Source: JBCDJG01 sp038748065
Lineage (GTDB): Bacteria > Pseudomonadota > Gammaproteobacteria > Pseudomonadales > Halieaceae
Assembly (NCBI GenBank): GCA_038748065.1
Contig: JBCDJG010000001.1
Location: 121,038 to 185,037, forward strand
Reading direction: 5' to 3'
Length of the DNA stretch: 64,000 nucleotides
Shown here: piece after piece, positions 34,856 through 45,200 of the stretch
Position numbering within the stretch: position 1 is the first letter of the stretch
Layout: each line of letters starts with the position of its first letter
Position numbers and translations under genes: made by a program
Notes under the pieces: model-generated
The model's input: the letters and a program-made list of their open reading frames with translations, nothing else
Databases searched by the model: none
What the model was told of the DNA's origin: nothing

Positions 34856-34910
34856 AACGCACCTCTGGATTACTGTCTTTGAGCACAACAATATAAAGAA
34901 AATCAAAATT

Positions 34911-34926
34911 AAAACAACGTCGTTTT
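34911..34926. promoter_or_regulatory. Palindromic operator between acyl-CoA dehydrogenase and molybdopterin enzyme
   Basis: AAAACAACGTCGTTTT is an inverted repeat with one symmetric mismatch pair, in an AT-rich stretch of a GC-rich window. It lies 56 bp from the acyl-CoA dehydrogenase start and 136 bp from the divergent oxidoreductase start. A TetR-type regulator is likely; none is adjacent. Confidence 0.55.
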
Positions 34927-35061
34927 CTTAAATTGGGCAAGACACCCAACAAACTGGTCAAGCATTCTGAACCGCTATCCGCGCGGGCGATCGCAATGTG
35001 GCCTCGACGCCGCCCGCCGCCTAGACTGCTTGGAGATAACGAAAACTCAATGGAGACTGTC

Positions 35062-37287
35062 ATGGGAGCGACCGAGACCGTACACCGCAGCTGCCCTACC
35101 TGCGAAGCCAGTTGCGGCCTGGTCATGGAGGTGGACCGCGAGGCGGGCGATATTCTTTCCGTAAAAGGTGATCCGGAAGATACTCGCTCGCAAGGCTACG
35201 TTTGCGCCAAATCGCAGGCCTTTCATCATATTTACAAGGACCCTGAGAGACTGCGTCACCCGGTGAGACGAGAGGGCGACAGATGGGTCGACGTTTCCTG
35301 GGAAGAGGCGCTGGGCGCCGTGGCATCTCGCCTTGCGGCCATCCGCGACGAGCACGGCAAAGACGCCATCGCCATGTACTACGGCAACCCCAACGGCCAC
35401 AACTTCCACACGCAGATCTATACCCAGCTGTTCATCGGGATGCTGAATACCGAACGCTTTTTCTCCGCAGGCAGCGTCGACCAACAGCCAAAAAACTTGA
35501 GCTCAGAGCTCCTCTACGGCAATGCCTGGCTGTTCCCTATCCCGGATCTCGGGCGCACGGATTTTTTTGTCTGCATGGGCGGCAACCCGATGGTCTCCCA
35601 GGGCTCTTTGCTCGGTGCACCCGACGTCGGCCGGGAACTGGCCGGCATACGGGCCCGCGGCGGCAAAGTGGTGGTTGTCGACCCACGTCGGACCGAGACG
35701 GCGGAGGTTGCCGATCAGCATGTCTTCGTGCGGCCCGGCACCGACGCACTCCTGCTGATGGCCTGGGTGCAGGAGCTGTTTGCGCGCGACCAGGTGAAGA
35801 TCGGCGCGCTGGCAGAGCGGGTCGAAGGTCTCGATGAGCTGCGCAGCCTCTGCGCGCCCTTCACACCCGAGACAGTGGCAGCGCGTACAGGCGTCAGCGC
35901 CGACACGCTGCGTGCGCTTATTGATGGCTTTGCGAGCGCAGAACGACCGGTGCTCTACGGGCGTATCGGGCTTTGCACGCAGGCCTTCGGCACGCTCGCG
36001 AGCTGGCTGGTGGACGTGATTAACCTGCTGACGGGGCGGCTTGATGAGGTGGGCGGTGCCATGTTCGCGAGGCCTGCAACGGGCCAGAACGAGTCCCGCG
36101 GCACGCCTGAGCCCCTCATGCACGGCCGGTGGCACTCACGAGCCCGCGGCGTGCCCGAATACATGAATATGCTTCCGGCATCCTGCATGGCAGAAGAAAT
36201 GGAATGCAGTGGCGAGGATGCCGTGCGCGCGCTTATCACCGTGGCGGGGAACCCCGTGCTCTCGGTGCCCAACGGCAAGCGCATCGACGCCGCCATGGAC
36301 CAGGTCGAGTTCAAGGTCGCGCTGGATATCTATATCAACGAGACCACCCGGCACGCAGATTACATCCTTCCCAGCACCACGCAGCTGGAACACAGCAACT
36401 ACGACTTCCTGTTTTCCGCCTTCGCGCAGCGCAACTCAGCCCATTATTCGCCGCAGGTATTTCAGCCAGAAGATGGCGCACTGGATCAGTACGCCATCTT
36501 CCTGGAGCTGCTGGCGCGCATGAATAGCATGACGGCTGATGATCTGGCGGGCCTGATGCTGGACGGCCTGATCGACTCCATACTGCAGGCACCGGCCCTC
36601 TCCCACCTCGATGCCGACCAGGTAAAGGCCAGCAGCGGCCATCACGAGGGCGGCGAGCAGCTGCTCGACATCCTGCTGCGCGCAGGACCCTACGGTGATC
36701 GCTTTGATGAGAGCAGCGACGGCCTCAACCTCGACCGCGTGAAGGCGGCGCCCCACGGCCTGGACCTCGGCCCACTGCAGCCGCACATGCTGCCGCATAT
36801 GATCAATACTGAGGGCGGCAAGCTACGCCTGTTGCATAAGCTGCTGCGCGAGGATATCGCACGGCTTCGGGCCAGCTGCGAGGCGGAGGTGCCCGAACTG
36901 GTATTGATCGGCCGTCGTCATATTCGCGATATGAATTCCTGGCTGCACAACCTGCACAACTACGCTCGCGGCAAGAATCGCTGCACGCTGCTGATGCATC
37001 CGCAGGATGCATCCAGCCGTGGACTCGCTGACGGAGACCAGGCGCGAGTTTCATCGGCAGTAGGCGAACAGACCGTGCCGGTGGAGTATCACGCCGGCAT
37101 GATGCCCGGAGTAGTCAGCCTGCCTCACGGCTTCGGGCACCGCTACCAGGGCACACGACAGTCTATCGCCACGTCAGAGCAGGCAGGCGTCAGCGCCAAC
37201 GACCTGATCGACGATGCCGTGCTGGACGTTCCCTCTGGCACCAGCGTCGTTAACGGCGTGCCGGTTAGCGTGACGCCCTGCCAGTGA
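35062..37287 (+). CDS. Molybdopterin-containing oxidoreductase with [4Fe-4S] cluster
   Basis: 741 residues. I prefer the ATG at 35062 (GGAG six bases upstream) over 35050. Cys11, Cys14, Cys18 and Cys48 bind an N-terminal [4Fe-4S] cluster. The following segments fit the DMSO-reductase family, with two bis-MGD-binding regions and a C-terminal molydop-binding domain. At the place where formate dehydrogenases carry (Se)Cys, the sequence reads S-V-D-Q-Q-P-K-N with no Cys, so the Mo ligand and substrate are uncertain. No Tat signal is seen, so it is cytoplasmic. It is followed by a monooxygenase-fold gene and a DUF3604 gene. Confidence 0.87.
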   Translation: MGATETVHRSCPTCEASCGLVMEVDREAGDILSVKGDPEDTRSQGYVCAKSQAFHHIYKDPERLRHPVRREGDRWVDVSWEEALGAVASRLAAIRDEHGKDAIAMYYGNPNGHNFHTQIYTQLFIGMLNTERFFSAGSVDQQPKNLSSELLYGNAWLFPIPDLGRTDFFVCMGGNPMVSQGSLLGAPDVGRELAGIRARGGKVVVVDPRRTETAEVADQHVFVRPGTDALLLMAWVQELFARDQVKIGALAERVEGLDELRSLCAPFTPETVAARTGVSADTLRALIDGFASAERPVLYGRIGLCTQAFGTLASWLVDVINLLTGRLDEVGGAMFARPATGQNESRGTPEPLMHGRWHSRARGVPEYMNMLPASCMAEEMECSGEDAVRALITVAGNPVLSVPNGKRIDAAMDQVEFKVALDIYINETTRHADYILPSTTQLEHSNYDFLFSAFAQRNSAHYSPQVFQPEDGALDQYAIFLELLARMNSMTADDLAGLMLDGLIDSILQAPALSHLDADQVKASSGHHEGGEQLLDILLRAGPYGDRFDESSDGLNLDRVKAAPHGLDLGPLQPHMLPHMINTEGGKLRLLHKLLREDIARLRASCEAEVPELVLIGRRHIRDMNSWLHNLHNYARGKNRCTLLMHPQDASSRGLADGDQARVSSAVGEQTVPVEYHAGMMPGVVSLPHGFGHRYQGTRQSIATSEQAGVSANDLIDDAVLDVPSGTSVVNGVPVSVTPCQ

Positions 37288-37327
37288 CTGGCACGATAAA
37301 ACCCGACAAAACAGGAAGACTCCCATT

Positions 37328-37651
37328 GTGTTTGCCTTCATGACACGGCTCCGGGCCAAGCCCGGATGCCGCGACGCCCTGATCGAACTCAACCGCACCA
37401 TGCAGGACCAAACCGCGGGGGAAGCGGGCGTGCCGGTCTACGTTTTCCATACTGTGGAGGATGATCCGGACGAGTTTATCTACTACGACCTGTACGAGAC
37501 CCAGGCGGCCTACGATGCCCACTGCGCCAGCGCGGCCTTCCAAGCCATGCTCGGGCAGCTCGGCGAACTCGCAGACATCCTGGAAATGAAAAAGCTTGTA
37601 CCCTTCGGCCCCATCAAGAGCGAGGCCCTGTCGGGGCCAACTGCGGGGTGA
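37328..37651 (+). CDS. Antibiotic biosynthesis monooxygenase (ABM)-fold protein
   Basis: 107 residues from a GTG. A dimeric ferredoxin-like barrel is indicated by FAFMTRLRAKPGCRDALIEL at the N-terminus, E-D-D-P-D-E-F-I-Y-Y-D-L-Y-E in the centre and H-C-A-S-A-A-F near 64. Such proteins act as cofactor-free quinol monooxygenases, among other roles. The stop overlaps the DUF3604 start by 4 bp (GTGA), so both belong to the molybdopterin-enzyme transcript. Confidence 0.83.
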   Translation: MFAFMTRLRAKPGCRDALIELNRTMQDQTAGEAGVPVYVFHTVEDDPDEFIYYDLYETQAAYDAHCASAAFQAMLGQLGELADILEMKKLVPFGPIKSEALSGPTAG

Positions 37652-39477
37652 GAACCGCCAGCCTGGGGCTCGCCGCGCTGCTGGCCGCTGCGAGCAGCTG
37701 GAGCGAGTCACCGCTTCCCGCTGAAAAACCCTATCGCGTTTTCTGGGGCGACACGCATGTGCACTCTTCCGCCTCACTGGACGCCAACCTGTTTGGCATG
37801 ACGGGCGTTGACGCCGCGCGTGCCTACCGCTTTGCTCGAGGCGAGGCGATGACCGCAGCAAACGGGGCGACGGCACGGCTGCAACGCCCTCTCGATTTCC
37901 TGGTTGTCGCAGATCACGCTGAATACCTGGGCGTCATGCCGCTGATCAGAGGCAACGACAAAGCCATGATGGCGAGCGCGGCGGCCAGGGAGTGGCGGGA
38001 TACTCTCTCGGCGGGTGACGTCGCGCGCTTCGGTCGCATGATGGTGGAGATCGGGCACTCCTACGAAACAGGCAAGCCCCTGGTCAGCCTGCCCCCCGGC
38101 GCGTCATCGCCGTGGGAGGCAAACAATCGTGCGGCCGATGCCGCCAACGTCCCCGGGGAATTCACCGCGTTTATCGGCTTCGAATGGACCGCCATGCCCG
38201 GCGGTGACAACCTGCATCGCGTCGTCATACTTCGCGACGGCGCAGAGCGCGCCAACTCGGCATCACCCTTCTCTGCCTTCGATAGCGATGATCCGGAGGA
38301 TCTCTGGCGCTGGCTCGCAGATTACGCTGATACCAGCGGCGGAGACGCCATCGCTATACCGCACAACAGCAATCTCAGCGGCGGGCGCATGTTTACGCCC
38401 CGCCGCGAGTCGGGGGAAGCTCTCGATGCGGAGTATGCGCAGCGCCGCGCATACTGGGAGCCCCTGATTGAAGTGACACAGATTAAAGGCGACAGTGAAG
38501 CCCACCCGCTGCTATCACCGGATGACGCTTTTGCCGACTACGGCACCTGGGACCAGTTCAATATCAACATGAGTGAGCCTCAGCAGGACGATATGCAGGC
38601 CTATCAGTACGCTCGGCCCGCACTGCAGCAGGGCCTGTCGCTCGAGCGCCAAGTGGGTAGCAACCCCTTTCGCTTCGGCATGATTGGCAGCTCAGACACG
38701 CACGGGCCGCCGGGCGCCATTGAGGAAGATAACTTCTGGGGCAAGAAAGCCGGGGATGAGCCGGGCCCGAGGCGCAGCCAGGTGTTCTGGGGCGTACCCG
38801 AGGCAGGCATGCCGAATACGCTGCAGGTCGCGTCGGGTTACGCGGCCGTATGGGCGCAAGAGAATACCCGAGACGCCCTCTTCGATGCCATGCGTCGCCG
38901 CGAGGTCTATGCCACCACGGGCCCGCGCATCACGGTACAATTCTTCGCAGGCTGGCAGCTGGAAAACGAGCATCTTGCCATGAGCGATAGCGCTTTGCGC
39001 AAGCTGCCCATCGCGCCCATGGGCGCTCGCCTGGATGCAGCTCTTGGAAGCGAGACTGGCCCGCGCTTTCTACTGCGTGCCTTGAAAGACCCCGAGGGCG
39101 CTCACCTGGATCGCCTGCAAATTGTGAAAGGCTGGATCGACGCAGAGGGTGCCATGCGAGAGCAGGTTTTTAATGTCGCCTGGTCGGGACGGCGATCGTT
39201 GGACGCGACGGGCAGACTACCTGTGGTGGGCACCAGCGTGGGCCTCGATGACGCGAGTTACAGCAACAGTATCGGCAGCGCGGCCCTGGAAGCGGTCTGG
39301 CAGGATCCGGATTTTGACGCGGCGCAGAGCGCTGTTTATTACGCCCGCGTGTTGGAAATCCCAACGCCGCATTGGAGCCTGTACGACAAGGTACGCTTTG
39401 GCGTGAAGCTTCCCGCAGGCACGACACTCACCCACCAGGAGCGTGCTTACACCTCGCCTATCTGGTACACGCCCTGA
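37648..39477 (+). CDS. Secreted DUF3604 protein (PHP-like metal site)
   Basis: 609 residues from a GTG. Residues 1-20 or so form a signal peptide. The family start is typical: YRVFWGDTHVHSSASLDANL (near 31) with the H-x-H metal motif, then VVADHAEYLG (near 90), NSNLSGGRMF and IGSSDTHGPPGA near 348. These His/Asp residues resemble the PHP phosphoesterase metal centre. DUF3604 proteins are common in marine bacteria, but no activity is established. It is the last gene of the molybdopterin-enzyme unit. Confidence 0.87.
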   Translation: MRTASLGLAALLAAASSWSESPLPAEKPYRVFWGDTHVHSSASLDANLFGMTGVDAARAYRFARGEAMTAANGATARLQRPLDFLVVADHAEYLGVMPLIRGNDKAMMASAAAREWRDTLSAGDVARFGRMMVEIGHSYETGKPLVSLPPGASSPWEANNRAADAANVPGEFTAFIGFEWTAMPGGDNLHRVVILRDGAERANSASPFSAFDSDDPEDLWRWLADYADTSGGDAIAIPHNSNLSGGRMFTPRRESGEALDAEYAQRRAYWEPLIEVTQIKGDSEAHPLLSPDDAFADYGTWDQFNINMSEPQQDDMQAYQYARPALQQGLSLERQVGSNPFRFGMIGSSDTHGPPGAIEEDNFWGKKAGDEPGPRRSQVFWGVPEAGMPNTLQVASGYAAVWAQENTRDALFDAMRRREVYATTGPRITVQFFAGWQLENEHLAMSDSALRKLPIAPMGARLDAALGSETGPRFLLRALKDPEGAHLDRLQIVKGWIDAEGAMREQVFNVAWSGRRSLDATGRLPVVGTSVGLDDASYSNSIGSAALEAVWQDPDFDAAQSAVYYARVLEIPTPHWSLYDKVRFGVKLPAGTTLTHQERAYTSPIWYTP

Positions 39478-39498
39478 CTCATGCCACCGTGAATGCCT

Positions 39499-40359
39499 TC
39501 ACTCGGGCGGAAAATCGACGCCGACCGTCTCGATCTCCCATGCATCAAGGCGCGCCTGGAGGTCGGTGAGCTTCTCTCGATAGGTCGCCAGGAGCCCCGC
39601 GCCCAAGAGTAGCGTTGGCGGTGGGTTTTCCATGACCGCCAGACGCACGAAGGCTTCAGCGCCGCGCTTCGGATCTCCGGGCTGCCTACCATCAATCGCG
39701 GCAATCATGTCAAGACGGCTGCCAACCGTCTCCGCGTAATCCTCAATGCGCTGCGGGCTGCGCTGCATGGAGCGCCCCGCCCAATCGGTGCGAAACGCGC
39801 CGGGCTGCACCGAGATGACCTGAATACCCAGCGGCGCCACCTCGCGCGTCAGCGCTTCCATCAACCCCTCCAGCGCGTACTTCGAGGCGCTGTAAAAGCC
39901 AGTGCCGGGATTGCCCATGAGGCCAGCCTGGGACGAGTTGTTGAGGATTCGCCCCGCGCGGCGCTCGCGGAAGTGTGGTAGCACTGCAAGTGTCATCTGC
40001 AAGGTGCCAAAGAAGTTGGTTTCGAACATGGCGCGCACCGCTTCATCTTCGCCCTCTTCTACGGCAGCCACGTAGCCGTAGCCCGCGTTATTCACCAACA
40101 CATCCAGGTGGCCAAACTGGGCCAGCGTCGCGGCGACCGCTGCGTCTCGCTGGGCTGCCTGGGTGATATCCAGGGGTAGCGCGAGCGTGCTATCTGGAAA
40201 GGCTTCGCAAATGTCGGCCAGGCTCGCTGGATCACGCGCGCTCACCGCCACCCGCGCGCCCTTGGCCAGCGCACAGAGGGCAATTTCCCGGCCAAAACCG
40301 CTTGAGCACCCGGTGATCAACCACGTCGTGCCCGCCACATCCCGCGTTACGTCGTTCAC
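39499..40359 (-). CDS. Short-chain dehydrogenase/reductase
   Basis: 286 residues starting at a GTG that overlaps the preceding DUF1214 stop (GTGA). Motifs: ITGCSSGFGREIA (near 16), NNAGYGYVAAVEEG (near 90), N-S-S-Q-A catalytic Ser region and Y-S-A-S-K-Y-A-L-E-G. The N-N-A-G-Y-G form is typical of SDRs annotated as 17-beta-hydroxysteroid or retinol dehydrogenase-like. Substrate unknown; its DUF1214 partner repeats the SDR/DUF1214 pairing seen at 30.6-32.5 kb. Confidence 0.87.
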   Translation of the reverse strand: MNDVTRDVAGTTWLITGCSSGFGREIALCALAKGARVAVSARDPASLADICEAFPDSTLALPLDITQAAQRDAAVAATLAQFGHLDVLVNNAGYGYVAAVEEGEDEAVRAMFETNFFGTLQMTLAVLPHFRERRAGRILNNSSQAGLMGNPGTGFYSASKYALEGLMEALTREVAPLGIQVISVQPGAFRTDWAGRSMQRSPQRIEDYAETVGSRLDMIAAIDGRQPGDPKRGAEAFVRLAVMENPPPTLLLGAGLLATYREKLTDLQARLDAWEIETVGVDFPPE

Positions 40360-41612
40360 AACTGGACTCCCGTCTCCAGGCGCCAGCGGTAGCTCTCGGC
40401 CCGCGCCGCGAGCTGCTGTTTGCGTGCCTCGGCATCAACGCGCGGAGTATCTGCTGCCAACACCGTATCGAGCTCCGCCAGTGACACGAGCTGCGAACTC
40501 ACCCCCAGATCGTCGCCGGGCCTGTCATCGGGGAATTCCGCCCAGCGCAGGGTCAGGATGCCCTCGGGCATGTCGGTGGGATCAAGCCAGTTGTGAACGC
40601 CCGGGTCTCGCATAGACAGGACAAAGGTATAGGTGCCGTCGGCGTTCGGCAGCGCCTGTGAATGATTCAGGCAGCCATTGCGGTGCACGATTTCATTGGA
40701 GGTACCCCAACAGTTCGTGATCGGGGCAATGAAGTACTCGGCGCCCCCCATATTCACGTCGATCACCATCGCCGTTTCCGCGTCAGGCAGAAGGAAGTGG
40801 CCCATGATGTAGATCTGGTTGCGCAGGGCCCCGTCGCTATCGCGATCGATTGTGAAACTGAAATCATTGGCAGGGCGGTTCAGGGCCTGGCCGTTCCATC
40901 GAGTCGTATTAGTCGCCCAGCGCTCCATGTAAGTTTTGATGCGCTCGAGATTAGCGCGTTCATCCCAGGGATCGCGAGGCGGCGGCGCACCCAGTCGCTC
41001 CACGCTGAGCTCGTTCGGGCGGTCCGCCCCCCAGTCAGCAATCACATCCCGTATGTAAAACTCATGCGCGTCCGCCGCGAGTTGGACATGGTTGACTCGA
41101 TCACCCGCGGGATCAGCATCGACGCTGATCTCGAAGAAGCCGTCTTCGTCAATCACCAGGTCTTTGCCATCGAGCAGGCCCACGGTCTGCATGGTGTTGC
41201 TCCACAGCGTGAAGTAATTCTCGACCAGGCGACGTTCGGCAACACGGCCACGGATCAGGTAGCGCTCAGACGATGCGACAGGAATTACCCGGTAGACGCT
41301 GTCGGGATTATCAATGCCCCAACGGCTGCCCGGAATCACCTGCGCCTTGATACGGTGTAGCAGTCGCGTAATGGTAATCACCCTGGGGTACAGTGGATCC
41401 TGATTGAGCGCCCAGACCACGGCACCAAACATAACCTCCTCAAAGGCCCAGTCCATGGCACGCCGCATCACGGCGCTTGGCTTGGCAAGTTGCACCCAAT
41501 AGGCCTGCAATCGCTCTCGCTCTTCAACAATCTCCGGGTGTTTGAAATATCTCAGCGCCAACAGCTCGTGCTCTTGCTGCTGCGCGGTATCAATCGGGTT
41601 TTGGCATCGCAT
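40356..41612 (-). CDS. DUF1214-family protein, copy 2
   Basis: 418 residues, no signal peptide. The N-terminal ~120 residues are helical and differ from copy 1. The beta-rich region has Y-L-I-R-G-R-V-A near 122 and D-E-D-G-F-F-E-I near 155; the C-terminal motif reads R-D-P-G-V-H-N-W-L-D near 355. It is first in a two-gene unit with an SDR. The biochemical role is unknown. Confidence 0.75.
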   Translation of the reverse strand: MRCQNPIDTAQQQEHELLALRYFKHPEIVEERERLQAYWVQLAKPSAVMRRAMDWAFEEVMFGAVVWALNQDPLYPRVITITRLLHRIKAQVIPGSRWGIDNPDSVYRVIPVASSERYLIRGRVAERRLVENYFTLWSNTMQTVGLLDGKDLVIDEDGFFEISVDADPAGDRVNHVQLAADAHEFYIRDVIADWGADRPNELSVERLGAPPPRDPWDERANLERIKTYMERWATNTTRWNGQALNRPANDFSFTIDRDSDGALRNQIYIMGHFLLPDAETAMVIDVNMGGAEYFIAPITNCWGTSNEIVHRNGCLNHSQALPNADGTYTFVLSMRDPGVHNWLDPTDMPEGILTLRWAEFPDDRPGDDLGVSSQLVSLAELDTVLAADTPRVDAEARKQQLAARAESYRWRLETGVQL

Positions 41613-41788
41613 GCGCCACGTTGTCCTCGACTCTACAAAGACCTGTCAGATTAGACCCACCCAGTCAGGGCGGCAACAGAATCGCTGACAGGGACGGTGC
41701 TAATTCAGCGGTCGGTTCAACATTCAGGATTCGCACAGCTAGCAGCATTCGCGGTAAGCTATTTGTAGCAAGCGAGGTATCACCTTCC

Positions 41789-42268
41789 ATGGCACCGCTG
41801 TTTCCACCCGACGAGATCGACGCGGACTACTTTTCCCGCAGCGACGTATTCAACGACTTCGGCACCTTCTCCCACCACAGCTTCAGCCTGGAGGGCCGGG
41901 AGTGGCCCTCCGTCGAGCACTACTACCAGGCGATGAAATTCGTTGACGGCAGCCACCAGGAACGCATCCGACAGGCCGGCCACCCAAAGATGGCGCGCAA
42001 GCTGGGCCGCAATCGCTGGAAAAAAAGGCGCAAAGACTGGAAGCAGGTGAAATCAACCGTCATGACGCGAGGGGTTTACACCAAGTGCCGTACCCACCCC
42101 GAGGTCGCTGAAGCCCTGCTGGCGACAGGCGACAGGCAACTCGTGGAGAACAGCAACTACGACTACTACTGGGGCTGTGGCCGCGACCGGCGCGGCGAGA
42201 ATATGTACGGCAGGGTCCTGATGAACGTGCGCGACAAGCTCCGGGAGGAGCAGGAAGCGCAGGGCTAG
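41789..42268 (+). CDS. NADAR/YbiA-family N-glycosidase-like protein
   Basis: 159 residues from the ATG at 41789 (GAGG upstream); the open frame begins at 41621, but the family N-terminus fits here. Diagnostic segments: FNDFGTFSHHSFSLEGREW (near 23), PSVEHYYQAMKF (near 43) and N-Y-D-Y-Y-W-G-C-G near 126. YbiA proteins hydrolyse the N-glycosidic bond of reactive riboflavin-pathway intermediates, and NADAR domains can remove ADP-ribose from nucleic acids. It is convergent with the large lipoprotein gene, 3 bp between stops. Confidence 0.87.
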   Translation: MAPLFPPDEIDADYFSRSDVFNDFGTFSHHSFSLEGREWPSVEHYYQAMKFVDGSHQERIRQAGHPKMARKLGRNRWKKRRKDWKQVKSTVMTRGVYTKCRTHPEVAEALLATGDRQLVENSNYDYYWGCGRDRRGENMYGRVLMNVRDKLREEQEAQG

Positions 42269-42271
42269 GGC

Positions 42272-45200
42272 TCAGTTACCGAGGGCCGCTCGCTCACCGG
42301 TGCCCGGTGGCAGGCAAGTAAACGTCAGCGCCTGGCCAGGCTCCTTCGCCAGTTGTTTGATCGCCGCCAGCGACAGCGGCGCCGCAGCGGAACCGGCCAC
42401 GTAGAAGAACCCGTCCTCTCGCATCAGGGCGGCGCGCTGCTCGCCCTGGACCACACCCCGGGCCACCAGGTCGCACTCCGGCCGATCGACGACCGCAAGC
42501 GCGCGCTGCACCATCAGGTCCAGTCGTTCGGCGGCTGCTGGATAGTGCCATGAGCCGTCCAGAGTCACCTGCTGACCAACGATGGGAGCAAAGTTGCTAT
42601 CTGAAGCGATCACAAAATCAACGACGGCATTGCGACGCCGATTAGCAGAATTAAGATTAAACTGGGGCGCGGAGAAGAAACTGTCCAGCGTGTCCATAGA
42701 CCCGTCGTGGAGGAAGCCAAAGCCACGTACCTGATCGCCCATGAAGCGGTTGTTGCTGCCGATGACGTTGGGCGACATGCCAAACTTCCCGACCTTCGTG
42801 TACAGGTTGCGGAAGTGAGGTACCTTGAAGTCTTCAGTGATTCCCTGCCCCTCATCGCTGACGCGCCCCCCGGTGCCAAACTGTTTTAACAGCGGGTTCA
42901 GGGTGTGGCAATCATTGCAGGTCAAGGCGCCTCCTGTGCTTATCTGGTTGAAGTAGATATTTTCACCGAGCCGCTGGGACTCGTTGAGGCTGTTGTCCAG
43001 GGCCCGCAGTGGGTTGGGTGGCGGCATAATGGACAAAGCAAAATCGGTGAAGGCCTGCATTTCAGACCTGCTGAGCTCCTGCTGCCGGCCAATCAAGCCA
43101 ACAAAGGCCGGGTTGAACTCCTTGAACGCCGCAGCTTCGACAGATTCCAGTTCACCTCTCACCTGTACCCGGTTGGAACCGGTGCGGTCACCGCGCCAGT
43201 GCATGGCGCCTGAATCCGTCATCCCGCGAAATGTCTGGGTCGTCATCGGCCCCTTCATCGGATGGAAGGTCGCCCCGTCGTCTGGCCGCCCGGTCACTGT
43301 AAACTGCAGTGGATTGGATACGACTTCGTCGTCAGGGTTGCCGAGGTCCCAGGCCAGGTGATCGACATCACCGAAGATATGGCATGACGAACAGGCGGCG
43401 GTGCCGTTACTGGACGTCAGGTTGGCGTCGTAGAGGAAGGGCCGGCCCTCGCGCACGTGGGAGGGCTCCGGATTAGCCAGGCTGCGCGAACCCGTCACGC
43501 TGAGGTTGGCTGTATCTACCGTGACAACGCTGTTGTTGTAGCGCGCCAGCACGTACAGGTAGCGCCCGCCTGCATCGAGCACCAGTCCAGTGGGTCCGCC
43601 GCCGGGTATTTCGACCTGCGCATCGCGGTCAGGGGTGTAGCCCTGACTGAAAACATCTGTGGGCAATGCCGCCACTTTGTTCGACCCCAGCGCCGCCACG
43701 TACAACTCAGAGCCATCCGGGGCGACCGCGATCCCAATTGGCTGTGACAGGCTGCGCGCCTTTTGCCCAGCCGGTATCGCATCGCCCTGGGGCAGGCTGT
43801 AGTCAACGTGCGGATTCAGGTCGATAGCGCCGCGCATCTCGTTCTCGCTGATCAGGCTTACGCGGCTATTGGCTATATGGCCTCGCACGGTAGTGGAAAT
43901 CGTTCCCGGACCTTCGAAGCGCACCTCATTACGTGCGTCCAGGTTGGTTACGTAAAGCTCATCGTTGACCGGGTTGTTTGCCATGTTGAACAGCGTGGTG
44001 CCCACGCCGCTGACACGGCTAACCTCTCGCGGCACGGCGGCGTTAGCATTGATGGTAAAGACGTCGTAATCCGGCAGGCTGAGATTAACGCGATTACTCC
44101 AATCGCTACCCGCCTCATCACGCCACGCCTCGCCATCGTATTTCACGATCAGCCCGGTGGCGGGCTGGACGTCACCGTGCACATCTCGATCCGGTGCTGC
44201 CTTCCCTGCATCCACTTCCGGTGCATTGAACAGTGTCGTCGTCTGGTTACCCGACATAAAGACAGCGGCATACACGCGTGATCCGCTGGCATTGGTCGCC
44301 AGCGCCCTGGGCACATCGCCAAAGAGATTGACGATGGTCAGGGGCTGATCGCTGAGGGCAAACTCATCGCTGCCGCGGTCAAAGACCCAGACATCCGCTC
44401 TCGGCAAACCGGCAGTGCGATACTCTTCGAAGGGATAGTTCGTATTCTGGCCTCGCCGTGCCGTGGTAATAAAGGCGCGCTGCCTCCCCGGCCCGGCAAA
44501 CACAATGTCGCGCGGCTCGTCACCGACCTGTAGCGTACGGATAACGGACGGCACTGCTGCGCTAACGTCCACGATGCTTACGGAGTCGGAGAGATGATTG
44601 ACGACCCAGACTTCATCATTGTTGGCCGCAGCAACCGCCACCGGTTCCAGACCCACGGGCACGGCATGCTGGAAGCTGAGGGACCCGCCCTGAACGCCGA
44701 AGATTTCCAGTGTGCCGTTTGGAGTGTTGGCGACAAACAAGCGGCTGCCGTCTGGCGACAGCGCCAGGGGCCTGACCTGGCCACTTTCAAAATTAACGAA
44801 ATCGGGCTCTTCAAAAGATTCTACCCTCTGCCCGCTGATGGTGCCCTCAGGCCTGCCGCACGCAGAGGCGTCAAAATCTCCGCTGATTGCATTGCCATCA
44901 ATGCTGCCCTGGAATTCGATTTCGCAGGGGCCTGATGTCGCCGTGAACGTGAAGTCGCCGTTGTCCTGTACGACACCCTCAAGTATGAAGCTGACCTGCA
45001 GGAAAAAGCCGCCATCGATGCGGCCGTCGCGGATGATAAATCCGTCAAAGCTAAAACCGGTGTTGTCCACTTCCACCTGGTAAATGCCGTCAAAGGTTGC
45101 CACCGCGGCATCGGATTGCACAAAGTCGGCAGACAGGTTGCGCCGGGTCGCATTGATATTCAGGGTGCAGTGGTTCTGCTGTCGGTTTGCACAAACGCCC

